The translations under genes were made by a program, and so were the position numbers. A DNA stretch of 64,000 bases from Metabacillus kandeliae (GTDB taxonomy: Bacteria; Bacillota; Bacilli; Bacillales; Bacillaceae). The DNA lies in assembly GCF_021166585.1 (NCBI RefSeq), contig NZ_JAJOZE010000001.1, positions 328,062 through 392,061 on the forward strand, written 5' to 3'. This document shows, in pieces, positions 1 through 9,877 of the stretch. A model generated the notes under the pieces. The model did not search any database. It had not been told where the DNA came from and saw nothing but the letters and a program-made list of their open reading frames with translations. How positions within the stretch are numbered: the first letter of the stretch is position 1; each line of letters opens with the position of its first letter.

Positions 1-240
1 AAGAGTACAGTAACCGGCGCCTTAAAGAGAGGAAAATCACTTGCTGAAAGATTTTCTAAGGAAGCCATGCTGGAAGGTCGCCCTTGAGCAGCTATCCTGA
101 AAGAGAGTAGGGATGGCCGGCATGAACTGCCGTTATTCCTTTTGAGAGCACGGCCGAATACTGGCCGTGAATGAAGGTGGTACCGCGAAACAGAACTCCG
201 TTCGTCCTTTGGATGAAGGGAGTTTTTATATTTTTACGGA
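1..240 (+). promoter_or_regulatory. T-box riboswitch leader of valS (5' end cut by window edge)
   Basis: The leader carries the hallmark T-box sequence (GGTGGTACCGCG, about 176-187) just before a terminator hairpin. Stem I elements are visible: an AGTA on the 5' side (9-12), a GCTGAAAG block (43-50), and GAA (73-75) followed by GTC (77-79), a valine codon that fits as specifier. T-box RNAs bind the cognate uncharged tRNA and switch to an antiterminator, so valS should be expressed when charged tRNA-Val falls. The promoter and the first bases of stem I lie outside the window. Confidence 0.9.
194..233 (+). terminator. T-box-controlled terminator before valS
   Basis: AACTCC plus TTCGTCC pairs with GGATGAA plus GGGAGTT across a very short loop, followed by a T-rich run. 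Its position directly after the T-box sequence marks it as the terminator alternative to the antiterminator. Confidence 0.85.
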
Positions 241-263
241 TTGTTTATAAGGAGGAGTTATCA

Positions 264-2912
264 ATGAACGATACTAATGAATTGTCAATGCCGACAAAAT
301 ATGATCCCGCAGCCATTGAAAAAGGGCGCTACGATTTCTGGATGGAGGGTAAATTTTTTGAAGCGGCAAATGATCAAAATAAAACACCTTACACGATTGT
401 CATTCCGCCGCCTAACGTAACAGGAAAGCTTCACCTTGGCCATGCCTGGGATACGACGCTTCAGGATATACTGACCCGCATGAAGCGGATGCAGGGCTAT
501 GATGTGCTTTGGCTGCCTGGAATGGACCATGCCGGCATCGCCACTCAGGCGAAAGTGGAAGGCAAGCTGCGCGAAGAAGGAAAATCCCGCTATGACCTTG
601 GCAGAGAAGCATTTGTAGAAGAAACGTGGAAGTGGAAAGAAGAATACGCTGCATTCATCCGCACACAGTGGTCAAAGCTTGGTCTTGGCCTTGATTACTC
701 CCGTGAAAGATTCACCCTTGATGAGGGCTTATCAAAAGCGGTTAACGAAGTATTTGTCTCCCTTTATAACAAGGGACTGATTTACCGCGGCGAATATATC
801 ATTAACTGGGATCCGGCTACAAAGACGGCCCTATCTGATATTGAAGTAATTTATAAAGATGTTCAGGGCGCTTTCTATCATATGCGCTATCCTCTGAAGG
901 ACGGAAGCGGGCATATCGAAATTGCCACAACCCGACCTGAAACGATGCTCGGTGATACAGCTGTTGCCGTTCACCCTGAAGATGAGCGCTATAGGCATTT
1001 GATCGGCAAAACGCTGATTCTTCCAATCGTCGGCCGCGAAATTCCAATTGTAGCGGATGATTATGTTGAAATGGATTTTGGTTCAGGAGCAGTGAAAATT
1101 ACACCTGCGCATGATCCAAATGATTTCGAGCTCGGAAATCGCCACAGCCTTGAGCGCATCCTTGTGATGAACGAAGACGGCACCATGAATGAAAAAGCAG
1201 GCAAGTATGAAGGCATGGACCGTTTCGCCTGCAGAAAGCAAATCGTGAAGGATCTTCAGGAAGAGGGCATCCTGTTCAAGATTGAGGATCACCTTCATTC
1301 TGTCGGCCATAGTGAACGAAGCGGTGCTGTTGTAGAACCGTATTTGTCTACACAATGGTTTGTGAAAATGCAGCCGCTCGCAGATGAAGCCATCAAGCTG
1401 CAATCAAAAGAAGAAAAAGTAAACTTTGTGCCTGACAGATTTGAAAAAACCTATTTGCACTGGATGGAAAATATCCGAGACTGGTGCATTTCCCGCCAGC
1501 TTTGGTGGGGACACCGCATTCCAGCCTGGTATCATAACGAAACCGGCGAAGTTCATGTAGGCCACAAGCCGCCGCATGATGTGGAAAACTGGAAGCAGGA
1601 CGAAGATGTGCTTGACACATGGTTCAGTTCAGCATTATGGCCGTTCTCCACAATGGGCTGGCCTGACGAAGAATCAATCGACTATCAGCGCTATTATCCG
1701 ACAGATGCCCTTGTAACAGGGTATGACATCATTTTCTTTTGGGTATCCCGGATGATTTTCCAGGGTCTTGAATTTACAGAACAACGCCCATTCAAAGATG
1801 TTCTCATTCATGGTCTCGTAAGGGATGCTGAAGGCAGGAAAATGAGCAAATCATTAGGCAATGGTGTGGATCCGATGGAAGTGATTGAAAAGTACGGTGC
1901 GGACTCTCTCCGCTACTTCCTGTCAACGGGCAGCTCGCCTGGCCAGGATCTTCGCTTCAGCTATGAAAAAGTGGAGTCCACATGGAACTTTGCCAATAAA
2001 ATATGGAACGCCTCCCGTTTTGCCCTCATGAACATGAATGGCTTAACATATGAGGAAATTGATTTGTCAGGCGAAAAGTCTGTTGCGGATAAATGGATTT
2101 TGACAAGGCTGAACGAAACGATTGAGCAGGTGACAAAGCTTGCAGACAAATACGAATTCGGCGAAGTCGGCCGCCTGCTCTATAACTTTATTTGGGATGA
2201 CTTCTGCGACTGGTACATCGAAATGGCAAAAATTCCGCTTTACGGGGAAGATGAAGCGGCAAAGCTGACAACGCGCTCGATTTTGGCTTATGTGCTTGAT
2301 CAGACAATGAGGCTGCTTCATCCGTTCATGCCGTTCCTGACAGAGGAAATTTGGCAGAACCTCCCTCATAAAGGCGAGTCCATAACCATTGCAAAATGGC
2401 CTGAAGCAAAACAGGAGCTCAGTGATGAAAAAGCAGCAGAGGACATGAAGCTGCTCGTCGAAATCATCCGTTCTGTCCGGAATATCCGGGCTGAAGTAAA
2501 CACGCCGATGAGCAAGCAAATCAAGCTGCAAATCAAAACGAAAACAGCTGAAACGGCTCAGCAGCTCGAAGCCAACCGCTCGTATCTCGAACGCTTCTGC
2601 AATCCAAGCGCTCTTGAAATCCGTACAGACTTAACAGCAGCTGAAAAGGCTATGACAGCTGTTGTATCAGGTGCAGAGCTGATTCTTCCGCTGGAAGGCC
2701 TGCTGAATATTGACGAAGAAATTAAACGCCTGGAAAAAGAGCTTGATAAACTGAACAAAGAAGTAGAGCGCGTTCAGAAGAAGCTTGGCAATGAAGGCTT
2801 TGTGAAAAAAGCGCCTGAAAAAGTCATTGAAGAAGAAAAGGCGAAAGAAAAAGACTACTCAGAAAAAAGAGACGCTGTTCTTGCCAGAATGGAAGAGCTG
2901 AAAAATCTTTAA
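264..2912 (+). CDS. valS: valyl-tRNA synthetase
   Basis: Class I aminoacyl-tRNA synthetase that charges tRNA-Val in the cytoplasm. The start at 264 is preceded by AAGGAGG at 249-255; the open frame runs further upstream into the T-box leader but has no ribosome site there. The product is 882 residues, the normal family length. The HIGH signature appears as HLGH (57-60) and the second ATP loop as KMSKS (526-530). The last 70 or so residues are the Glu/Lys-rich coiled coil typical of bacterial ValS. The T-box upstream regulates it. folC follows 85 bp later, as in other bacilli. Confidence 0.98.
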   Translation: MNDTNELSMPTKYDPAAIEKGRYDFWMEGKFFEAANDQNKTPYTIVIPPPNVTGKLHLGHAWDTTLQDILTRMKRMQGYDVLWLPGMDHAGIATQAKVEGKLREEGKSRYDLGREAFVEETWKWKEEYAAFIRTQWSKLGLGLDYSRERFTLDEGLSKAVNEVFVSLYNKGLIYRGEYIINWDPATKTALSDIEVIYKDVQGAFYHMRYPLKDGSGHIEIATTRPETMLGDTAVAVHPEDERYRHLIGKTLILPIVGREIPIVADDYVEMDFGSGAVKITPAHDPNDFELGNRHSLERILVMNEDGTMNEKAGKYEGMDRFACRKQIVKDLQEEGILFKIEDHLHSVGHSERSGAVVEPYLSTQWFVKMQPLADEAIKLQSKEEKVNFVPDRFEKTYLHWMENIRDWCISRQLWWGHRIPAWYHNETGEVHVGHKPPHDVENWKQDEDVLDTWFSSALWPFSTMGWPDEESIDYQRYYPTDALVTGYDIIFFWVSRMIFQGLEFTEQRPFKDVLIHGLVRDAEGRKMSKSLGNGVDPMEVIEKYGADSLRYFLSTGSSPGQDLRFSYEKVESTWNFANKIWNASRFALMNMNGLTYEEIDLSGEKSVADKWILTRLNETIEQVTKLADKYEFGEVGRLLYNFIWDDFCDWYIEMAKIPLYGEDEAAKLTTRSILAYVLDQTMRLLHPFMPFLTEEIWQNLPHKGESITIAKWPEAKQELSDEKAAEDMKLLVEIIRSVRNIRAEVNTPMSKQIKLQIKTKTAETAQQLEANRSYLERFCNPSALEIRTDLTAAEKAMTAVVSGAELILPLEGLLNIDEEIKRLEKELDKLNKEVERVQKKLGNEGFVKKAPEKVIEEEKAKEKDYSEKRDAVLARMEELKNL

Positions 2913-2925
2913 TATGCAAGAGCAG

Positions 2926-2961
2926 TGCCTGGTTTTTCTCCATGAAGGAGAAGGCCAGGCA
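2926..2961 (+). terminator. hairpin between valS and folC, possible weak terminator or attenuator
   Basis: GCCTGG...CTCC pairs with GGAG...CCAGGC around a short loop. No clean T-run follows, so it may only reduce read-through or stabilise the transcript ends between valS and folC. Confidence 0.4.
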
Positions 2962-2997
2962 TCTTGTTTAGGTTCCAAAGGCTAAGGGGTGAGAAAA

Positions 2998-4293
2998 ATG
3001 ACAGCAGCATATACAGAAGCGCTGCAATGGATTCATTCAAGGCTTGCGTTCGGCATTAGGCCCGGCTTGAAAAGAATGCAGGCCATGATGGAAGCGCTCG
3101 GCCATCCGGAAAGAGACTTGCCGATCATCCACATTGGGGGAACTAACGGCAAAGGTTCCACTGTTTCTTATTTGCTTCATATTTTTAATGAAGCAGGCTA
3201 TACAGCAGGGACCTTTACCTCCCCGTATCTTGAAAGCTTCAATGAGCGGATCAGCGTGAACGGAATCCCTGTGAGCGATGAAGAAATGGTTCAGCTTGTT
3301 CAAGCGGTAAAGCCGGCAGCAGAAGCTTTGGAAGACACAGAGCTTGGATCTCCGACAGAATTTGAAGTCATCACAGCCATGGCCTTTTATTACTTCGGAA
3401 GAATTTATCGGCCCGATGTTCTGCTCCTTGAGGTTGGTCTCGGCGGAAAATATGATTCAACGAACATTATTCAGCCGCTGCTCTCCATCATTACAAGTGT
3501 CGGCCATGATCATATTAATATTTTAGGCAGCAGCATTGAAGAAATTGCGGGAGAAAAAGCCGGTATTATAAAATGGAAGACTCCGATACTTTCAGGGGCA
3601 GAAATACAGGAAGCAAGCGCAGTCATTGAAGCCAAAGCTTTTGAAGAAAAATCAGATTTGCTCAGGCTGAATCAGGAAATTATCCTCTCAGAGATCCAGG
3701 CAATAGGAAGCGGAGAGCAATTCAATATAAAGACGCCAGCCCTGCATCTTGAAGAGGCATCCATCTCAATGACAGGCATTCATCAGGTGAAAAATGCCGC
3801 TCTTGCCATCGCAGCTTGCGGCTGGCTGAATGAAAACGGCCTGTTTCATCTGGAAGAAGAGAAGATCAGAAAAGGGCTTCAAAAAACAAGATGGAACGGC
3901 AGGCTTGAAACCATATCAGAGAATCCAGCCATACTGCTGGACGGCGCCCATAACAGAGAAGGCGTCCAAAGCCTTGTCAGCGCCCTTTCCCGCCATTACT
4001 CAGACAGGAAAATTTATCTCGTTTTTGCCGCTTTGAAGGACAAAGAATACGGCGGAATGATCACTGAGCTTGAGCGTGCGGCAGACCGCTTTTATCTATC
4101 AAGCTTTGATTTTCCAAGAGCTGCATCAGCTGAAGAGCTTTTTCAAAAGAGCAGTCATACTGACAAGGAAATCCTCCCAGACTGGGAAACCGGAATTGAA
4201 AAAATTGCCGGGGAAATGACACCTGACGGCTTGCTTGTTATAACAGGATCTCTTTATTTTATTTCGCAGGTAAGGTCCCATCTCTTAAAATGA
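2998..4293 (+). CDS. folC: bifunctional folylpolyglutamate/dihydrofolate synthase
   Basis: Adds glutamate to folates, and to dihydropteroate in bifunctional members, using ATP in the cytoplasm. The Mur-ligase-type P-loop GTNGKGS lies at residues 48-54, and DGAHN, typical of the C-terminal Mur domain, is present at about 315-319. The length of 431 residues fits. A GTG nine bases upstream is in frame, but the ribosome site AAGGGGTGA (2984-2992) is correctly spaced only for the ATG at 2998. It lies directly behind valS, as in B. subtilis. A strong terminator follows. Confidence 0.95.
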   Translation: MTAAYTEALQWIHSRLAFGIRPGLKRMQAMMEALGHPERDLPIIHIGGTNGKGSTVSYLLHIFNEAGYTAGTFTSPYLESFNERISVNGIPVSDEEMVQLVQAVKPAAEALEDTELGSPTEFEVITAMAFYYFGRIYRPDVLLLEVGLGGKYDSTNIIQPLLSIITSVGHDHINILGSSIEEIAGEKAGIIKWKTPILSGAEIQEASAVIEAKAFEEKSDLLRLNQEIILSEIQAIGSGEQFNIKTPALHLEEASISMTGIHQVKNAALAIAACGWLNENGLFHLEEEKIRKGLQKTRWNGRLETISENPAILLDGAHNREGVQSLVSALSRHYSDRKIYLVFAALKDKEYGGMITELERAADRFYLSSFDFPRAASAEELFQKSSHTDKEILPDWETGIEKIAGEMTPDGLLVITGSLYFISQVRSHLLK

Positions 4294-4335
4294 AAAGAAG
4301 CATATCTGCCATTTAAGCAGATATGCTTCTTTTTC
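4293..4335 (+). terminator. rho-independent terminator after folC
   Basis: A long perfect stem (AAAGAAGCATATCTGC against GCAGATATGCTTCTTT) around a 7-base loop ends in a T-rich stretch. It separates folC from the pilus-associated block. Confidence 0.92.
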
Positions 4336-4374
4336 ATGTTGTCAATTAGTAGATATGCAAAATAAAAGAAAAAA

Positions 4375-4394
4375 TTTAGGTCTAATAACCTAAA
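4375..4394. other. inverted repeat upstream of the diguanylate cyclase promoter
   Basis: TTTAGGT, six bases, ACCTAAA: perfect 7-bp arms, about 7 bp upstream of the predicted -35 box. This is a plausible operator, but no regulator can be assigned. Confidence 0.4.
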
Positions 4395-4400
4395 AAAGAA

Positions 4401-4429
4401 AAGACACTTTTCAGAAATTTTGCTAAAAT
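4401..4429 (+). promoter_or_regulatory. predicted sigma-A promoter for the diguanylate cyclase gene
   Basis: AAGACA (4401-4406), a 17-bp spacer, and TAAAAT (4424-4429) preceded by TGC, an extended -10 arrangement. It lies about 40 bp before the start codon. Confidence 0.5.
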
Positions 4430-4467
4430 ATAGAAATAGATAAATGGGTCAGAAGGGTGTGAAGTAT

Positions 4468-6177
4468 TTGGAAAGGAAAAGACAGGTGATTTTGTGGACG
4501 GGCTGGGCTATTTTATGTCCTGTCATACTCGCTGCAACCTATCATCTTTGGCCGCCTTCATTTGCCGGGAACATGACAGACTTAATTCTGTTTTTCATCC
4601 TCATGTGTTTAGTCTGTTTTAAGCCGATTATTGTAAATGACACGCCGATCTTCTTTGTAGAAGGTGTGGCACTGGCTGTTTTTATATACTTTGGCGTTTT
4701 TGCAGAAATGCTTATGATGCAAATTTCCACAGTGCTTGTCATGTTAAGTTTGAGAGTGGGACTAAAACAGCACTACCGATACGCCACAAATTCTCTAATG
4801 TTTTTACTGGTCTGCCTTTTAGGAGGCGTATTTTACGAGTCAGTCAGCGGGCAGCACGGAAAAGTAGAGTTTTCCTTGGGATTTCTGCTGAATGTAATCG
4901 GCTATTCGCTGGTTGTCTGGAGCGTCAATCACTGTCTGCTTCATATGGCGAGACTTTATCTATATCAAAGGAAGGACAGGTTTTTCACAAAGGATTTTTG
5001 GTGGGAAATCTTTAGTTCCGTCATGGTTCTGCCGGTCGGAATTATCCTGTATCTTCTCTATGCTCAGCTCGGCATGCCTGCCATTTTATATGTTGGGATT
5101 CCAATGGTAACCCTTGGAGTTATTCTTAATCTTTATTACTCAAGCCAAAGAGTGAATGGATACTTGCAGCAGGCAGCTGAAATTGGCAAACAGCTGACAG
5201 AAAGACTAGAGGAAGATGAAGTGCTCAATGTTTTCCATGAGAAAATGACGGCCATGTTTCCCGTAGATTATGCTTATATTATTGATATTGTCGACCATTC
5301 ACGCTTTAAAATTATCCGCACACTTGAAAATGGCGCTGTCAGAGAAAGTGGATTAGAGAGTTTTCCAATTGAGCAGGGAATCAGCGGCTATACGTACCGG
5401 ACGCAAAAAGGAGTGCTCGTTAAAAAGCGAAGCGGCCGGGAAGAATTCGGTCATTCATTATTGCCTGAATCAGTAGAAAGCGTCATATCCGTACCCATCA
5501 TACGGAGCCAGGAAGTAACAGGGATTGTGTTGTTCACTTCGAACAAAAAACGAGCCTATGAAAACTATCAGCTGATGATTGTAGAATTGCTCACAGCCCA
5601 TCTTGGTGTCGCCATAGAAAATGCGAGAAGCCATGCCCATACAAAAGAACAAAGCATTCGCTGTTCATTGACAAAGCTTTATAACTACAGGTATTTAGAA
5701 AAATCTCTGCAGGATGAATTCGCTTTGCTGAGAAAGCATCCTGACCGCATCTTGTCCCTTGTTATTTTGGATATTGATCATTTTAAGAGCATCAATGACA
5801 CATATGGCCATCAGGCCGGAAACGAAGTATTGTCCCAGCTTGCAAGAAGACTTGAAAGGTTTACAGGTGACAGAGGAACAGTCTATCGTTACGGCGGCGA
5901 GGAATTTGTCATCCTTCTCCCTGAAATGGAGAAGAATGCCTGCTTTGCTTTTGCAGAAGGCGTGAGAAACGAAATTGCTTCCACTCCATTTTTACTTGAG
6001 CAGGATATGAATGAAACAAAATCAAGGGCAGCCGTTCCGATCACGGCAAGCATCGGCATTGCTGCTGCACTGGAGGACGCAGACGACGAGCTCTCGCTGA
6101 TCCGCCATGCTGACCGCGCGATGTATGTCGGTGCCAAGCAGGCCGGAAGAAATAAGGTTGCTGGGTATGGAAGATAA
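4468..6177 (+). CDS. membrane-bound GAF-GGDEF diguanylate cyclase
   Basis: Predicted to make cyclic di-GMP from two GTP at the inner face of the membrane. The first about 215 residues hold several hydrophobic segments forming a multi-spanning sensor. A GAF-like domain follows (about 235-375), then a GGDEF domain with the active-site GGEEF at 476-480. The four residues where an RxxD inhibitory site would lie read GDRG, so product inhibition by that site is not expected. The TTG at 4468 has AGAAGGGTG at good distance; an in-frame ATG at 4444 lacks a ribosome site. It is a single gene between folC and the pilus block. With the c-di-GMP-binding module in PilB downstream, a role in pilus control is inferred, not shown. 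Confidence 0.85.
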   Translation: MERKRQVILWTGWAILCPVILAATYHLWPPSFAGNMTDLILFFILMCLVCFKPIIVNDTPIFFVEGVALAVFIYFGVFAEMLMMQISTVLVMLSLRVGLKQHYRYATNSLMFLLVCLLGGVFYESVSGQHGKVEFSLGFLLNVIGYSLVVWSVNHCLLHMARLYLYQRKDRFFTKDFWWEIFSSVMVLPVGIILYLLYAQLGMPAILYVGIPMVTLGVILNLYYSSQRVNGYLQQAAEIGKQLTERLEEDEVLNVFHEKMTAMFPVDYAYIIDIVDHSRFKIIRTLENGAVRESGLESFPIEQGISGYTYRTQKGVLVKKRSGREEFGHSLLPESVESVISVPIIRSQEVTGIVLFTSNKKRAYENYQLMIVELLTAHLGVAIENARSHAHTKEQSIRCSLTKLYNYRYLEKSLQDEFALLRKHPDRILSLVILDIDHFKSINDTYGHQAGNEVLSQLARRLERFTGDRGTVYRYGGEEFVILLPEMEKNACFAFAEGVRNEIASTPFLLEQDMNETKSRAAVPITASIGIAAALEDADDELSLIRHADRAMYVGAKQAGRNKVAGYGR

Positions 6178-6225
6178 AAACCTTCAAAAGAACTAGTAAA
6201 ATACTATCATTTAATTGTGGAATTT

Positions 6226-6234
6226 TGGTATAAT
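6226..6234 (+). promoter_or_regulatory. extended -10 promoter for the VWA gene
   Basis: TGGTATAAT (6226-6234) is a perfect extended -10 element about 52 bp before the start codon. No convincing -35 box is seen, which is tolerated with an extended -10. Confidence 0.55.
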
Positions 6235-6286
6235 GTGTGCGTAAAGGCACCATTACATATTTTTGGGTGCCAATAGGAGGAGATAT

Positions 6287-8011
6287 ATGCGCAGGAAGAT
6301 AAGAGCATTCTCATTAGTAGCATGTATTTTGATTTTTATTCAAGCATTTTTGCCAAACCATTTTGCAACCGCTGCTGACACAGACATGACTCTTGATGCG
6401 GATGTATCCGGTCCGGCACTTCTCAACAGAGAATATCTTAATCTATCTCCAACAGGACAATTCAACATCAGCCTTTTGCCGAAAGGAAAAGCGCCATTAA
6501 CAGAACGCTCACCGATTGACGTAGTATTTGTTTTTGATAAATCAGGATCGATGAATGATGTTATTAAAGGACATACAAAGCTGTGGTATGCACAGCAGGC
6601 AATGAACAGCGCCATTAGTGAGTTTAATGCTAATAATGCTGGTCGAAAGGTGAAGGACCGCTTTGGTTTGGTTGCTTTTGACAGTGATGTTAGTTTAAGT
6701 GATTCTCAGTTAACATTGGATTCTAACCTATCAGCTATTTCTGCCAAGGTTACCAAAATGGTAGCCTCAGGTGGAACGAACTATACGCAGTCCCTGGAAA
6801 AAGCAAGGCTTTTATTAACACAGAATAGTGATGGGAATAACCGAAAGAAACATATTATATTTCTAACAGATGGAATTCCAACGAATTCTATGCAATATGA
6901 AAAGGTTAATGGAACCTTTTATGCTTCCTACACGTTCTATGACATGCTTGGTTATTTTTTTGAAGGCCGATACAGTTTGAGCAATTATTTTTATATGGGC
7001 AATGATGTATATTATGTTTCAAAGTATAAAGAGAAAATTGATGGCTATCGAAATGTTTACTATGATACAAATGGTAACCGGAATAATATTGCAATTGATA
7101 ACAACGGAACGCTCTTTCTTTACGCGGCGAATGACCCAAGAGCAGTAACAGGCATCACTGCCCAAGTAATGAATCAGGCCCAGCTATTAAAGGATAATCA
7201 AATCACATTAAACGCGATCGGTTTTGGAAATGCTGCCGATAAGAAACAATTGGATATGGATTTGCTGAAGGATATGGCTGCTTTAAGCAAAGGAACTGCT
7301 TCTAATGCGATAGATGAAGATATCGTAACCATCTTCCAAACACTATCAAGAAACCTTTCTTCTAAAGATCCTTTGTTTACAAATGGAACAATCAGCTTTA
7401 AGCTTCCTGACAGTGTGAAGCCTTCATCCAAGGATATTAATTTTGACAGCAAAAGCGGCACCTATTACATGGCTATAAAAGATATCAAGTACAAGCCAGA
7501 CCCGGTTTCAGATCAATTGCAGTATACAATTCCTCTTACATTCAGTGAAGAAGGCAAGTACACAATTACGTTCAATATTTCGTATGGAGATACTTATCAA
7601 ACTGCCAAAACGGCTGCCATTGAAGTGAAAAACATCGATTTGACAGGAATTGCTTTTCAGCAGTCTGAAATAACGCTAAAAGTAGGGGATAAAATTGAAT
7701 TAACAGGCATCCCTAACAATGTGATCAAATTCAGCCCTTCTAATGCGGTAAATCAGCGGATTACAAACGTATCCAGCACGAAAAATGATACGGTGCGCAT
7801 TGTAAAAAGCAATGGAAAGATTTTTATAGAAGCAGTCAGCCAAGGGTATGCAACAGTTACAGCCACTGCAACAGACAAGCAAAAAACGTTTGATGCTTCT
7901 CAGGTTATTTATGTAGATGAAAACACCGACAATGGAACAGGCGACACCGGGAATAATGGGGGACCAAACGATGGCTCCAATGGTTCTAAAACCGGCAATT
8001 ATAAGTGGTAA
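6287..8011 (+). CDS. secreted von Willebrand factor A domain protein, candidate pilus adhesin
   Basis: A 574-residue exported protein. A Sec signal peptide (basic start, hydrophobic stretch, about 1-30) precedes a VWA domain from about 80. The metal-binding MIDAS motif is intact: DKSGS at 84-88, a Thr in GGTNYT, and an Asp in LTDG. The Tyr-rich insertion after LTDG is long. A C-terminal Ig-like (Big_2-type) module (about 455-550) and a Gly/Asn-rich tail follow. There is no LPXTG motif or C-terminal membrane anchor, so attachment must come another way. Start at 6287 is set by AGGAGG at 6275-6280. It converges on the minor pilin operon and shares its terminator. VWA proteins cap several pilus types; the adhesin role here is inference. 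Confidence 0.8.
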   Translation: MRRKIRAFSLVACILIFIQAFLPNHFATAADTDMTLDADVSGPALLNREYLNLSPTGQFNISLLPKGKAPLTERSPIDVVFVFDKSGSMNDVIKGHTKLWYAQQAMNSAISEFNANNAGRKVKDRFGLVAFDSDVSLSDSQLTLDSNLSAISAKVTKMVASGGTNYTQSLEKARLLLTQNSDGNNRKKHIIFLTDGIPTNSMQYEKVNGTFYASYTFYDMLGYFFEGRYSLSNYFYMGNDVYYVSKYKEKIDGYRNVYYDTNGNRNNIAIDNNGTLFLYAANDPRAVTGITAQVMNQAQLLKDNQITLNAIGFGNAADKKQLDMDLLKDMAALSKGTASNAIDEDIVTIFQTLSRNLSSKDPLFTNGTISFKLPDSVKPSSKDINFDSKSGTYYMAIKDIKYKPDPVSDQLQYTIPLTFSEEGKYTITFNISYGDTYQTAKTAAIEVKNIDLTGIAFQQSEITLKVGDKIELTGIPNNVIKFSPSNAVNQRITNVSSTKNDTVRIVKSNGKIFIEAVSQGYATVTATATDKQKTFDASQVIYVDENTDNGTGDTGNNGGPNDGSNGSKTGNYKW

Positions 8012-8025
8012 CTTGGAATGAAAGT

Positions 8026-8068
8026 AAAAAACCTCCGGACCCTTAATCAGGTCCGGAGGTTTTTTATT
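8026..8068. terminator. bidirectional terminator between the VWA gene and the minor pilin operon
   Basis: AAAAACCTCCGGACC pairs with GGTCCGGAGGTTTTT around a short loop, with A-tract and T-tract flanks. The symmetry lets it stop transcription from both convergent units. Confidence 0.93.
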
Positions 8069-8074
8069 GATGCT

Positions 8075-9859
8075 TTAGTTAACCAAGGTGCTCTGCATCA
8101 CAACCTGATAATAATCTGTTTTTGGCAAGGAAGAAATTTGGTCAAGCAATGCCGATGAATCATAATCTACCTGGAATCTGGAAACCTGGCCAACAGCCTG
8201 CTGGCTTCCGGGAGATGCGATGCGGTCTTTCAGATTGCCTGCAGCATCCCTCTGGACATTTTTTTGCCTGATTGCGTTTATTGTTAAATTATTTTTAGCA
8301 AACAGTCCGCCTCTAATGTTAAACGCTGATCCTACTCCATAGAGATCTGCATTTTTTTCTGTATATAAAAAGGCTTTTAGCGGTTCACTCTTGCTGGCAT
8401 CGCTGAATTCGTTGATCCTGTTTACATTCATATCACCTTTTGCCATGAGAACGAGCTGCTTGCCATCCTTGCCTTTTACATTTGTATTAGAGATGGCCGC
8501 ATTTCCGAGAGCATAGATCGTTGAATTAAATTCGATATTGTCGTCTTCTTCGCCTGTTTCGTCATTACCGTCTTTATCGGAATTGTTTCCGAGGATCCGG
8601 ACATCACCAAGCACGATGATTTTTCCCTGAATCTGCAAAGGCTTTTCACTTGTTGCTGAGATAACCAAATCCCCATTTACGATCAGGAGATTATCTTCGC
8701 CGAGCGTCAGGTTATTTTGAATATAGAGAGGGTTCACAGCATTTTTATCTTTTAGGCTCCCATCCGGATTGACCCCAGTGTAGACAATTGTTTCACGTGG
8801 ATTCGGCGCTAGATTTTCTATGTCATTATAGTTGGTTTTTTCTTCAATGATCCTTAATGGCTTCCAAGGAGATGCAAGTCCCAGCTGGCAAGTTCCTTTC
8901 GTTGTGGTCGTTACTAACCTCCCGTCCACAATTTTAGGAAGGTTATTCACAAGGCTTGGCAGGCAGGGGCCAAGCAGCTTTTTCATCGCATTATCAGAAT
9001 TTACAACATCTTCAGGAGCAAACAAACCTTTTTTCGTCACACTATTCAATATGCCGCTGACCGTCTCATCAAATTTCACATCAATAAAATCCTCTGTTTC
9101 ATGTTTAATGAAAACCTGTGAACGGCTGTCAAAAACAGCTTTTAACTTTTCAAACTCAGAAAAGTTTACGATTCCATTCACATCATTTCTGATGGTCGCA
9201 GTGCCGTTAATGCTGGGATAAAGAGTATCGCTTTTAGTCAAACCATTAGATGGTGAATTTGAGTCTTTGTAGCTTGCTATATTGCTTGTTTTTAAAGAGT
9301 TTGCATAAAGATTTCCTCTGATTTCTGCAAAGCCATTTAAGTTTAAGGTTCCATCCGGACCGCTGCCGACTGCGTAATTCAGAAAGCTTGGGGTAGGGGA
9401 GAGAATAACAGTTTTGTTAACGACTTTGCTTAAATTACCGTCCTCTGCTTTATAGGAAAACTGGTATACTCTTGTAAAGTTCTTTTCAGGATCTATCCCG
9501 TAGCCCTGCTTTTTTGCTATGCCGTTATCAGGACAGCTGCCCCCGCTATTTGTTAAATCGATAATGCAGAGGCCTCTATTATCGGCTTTTAGATTTGTTA
9601 CGGCAGTTGATAATAAAGGAGAGATGGCTGAGACTTCTGTCAGCTTATAATTGCTGCTTGTGACAGTGTTCCTGAAAGAAGCAATAATTTCGTTCAGTGT
9701 CTTATTGGCATCTGCTGTGAGCGTTATATCATCTACTCTAAGCTGAGTTCTTCCAGCTCCATTTACAGCAGCAGCCAGAATGGAAAGGCCAAGAACAGTG
9801 AAAATCAGCGAAATAAGCATAACAGTGAGAAGAGTTTGTCCTTTTTCGTTTTGGAACAT
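8075..9859 (-). CDS. PilX-like minor pilin with large beta-helix passenger
   Basis: A 594-residue protein with a prepilin-like start: a short leader ending in Lys-Gly (residue 7), then about 25 hydrophobic residues. It reads QTLLT after the Gly, so the Glu at +5 of standard pilins is missing, as in many PilX-type proteins. The rest is Asn/Gly/Ser-rich, with repeated short strands (about 370-530) resembling a right-handed beta helix. An acidic loop at 427-439 (DxDxN spacing) resembles an EF-hand calcium loop. Several Cys occur. The ribosome site TAGGAG is well placed. It is the last gene of a three-gene operon. Likely part of a pilus tip or priming complex. Confidence 0.7.
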   Translation of the reverse strand: MFQNEKGQTLLTVMLISLIFTVLGLSILAAAVNGAGRTQLRVDDITLTADANKTLNEIIASFRNTVTSSNYKLTEVSAISPLLSTAVTNLKADNRGLCIIDLTNSGGSCPDNGIAKKQGYGIDPEKNFTRVYQFSYKAEDGNLSKVVNKTVILSPTPSFLNYAVGSGPDGTLNLNGFAEIRGNLYANSLKTSNIASYKDSNSPSNGLTKSDTLYPSINGTATIRNDVNGIVNFSEFEKLKAVFDSRSQVFIKHETEDFIDVKFDETVSGILNSVTKKGLFAPEDVVNSDNAMKKLLGPCLPSLVNNLPKIVDGRLVTTTTKGTCQLGLASPWKPLRIIEEKTNYNDIENLAPNPRETIVYTGVNPDGSLKDKNAVNPLYIQNNLTLGEDNLLIVNGDLVISATSEKPLQIQGKIIVLGDVRILGNNSDKDGNDETGEEDDNIEFNSTIYALGNAAISNTNVKGKDGKQLVLMAKGDMNVNRINEFSDASKSEPLKAFLYTEKNADLYGVGSAFNIRGGLFAKNNLTINAIRQKNVQRDAAGNLKDRIASPGSQQAVGQVSRFQVDYDSSALLDQISSLPKTDYYQVVMQSTLVN

Positions 9860-9877
9860 GTCTTTGTCTCCTATTTA

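Noticed and set aside
6229-6286. c-di-GMP riboswitch before the VWA gene
   Set aside because: The leader after the promoter is about 50 bases and shows no GEMM-like conserved core.
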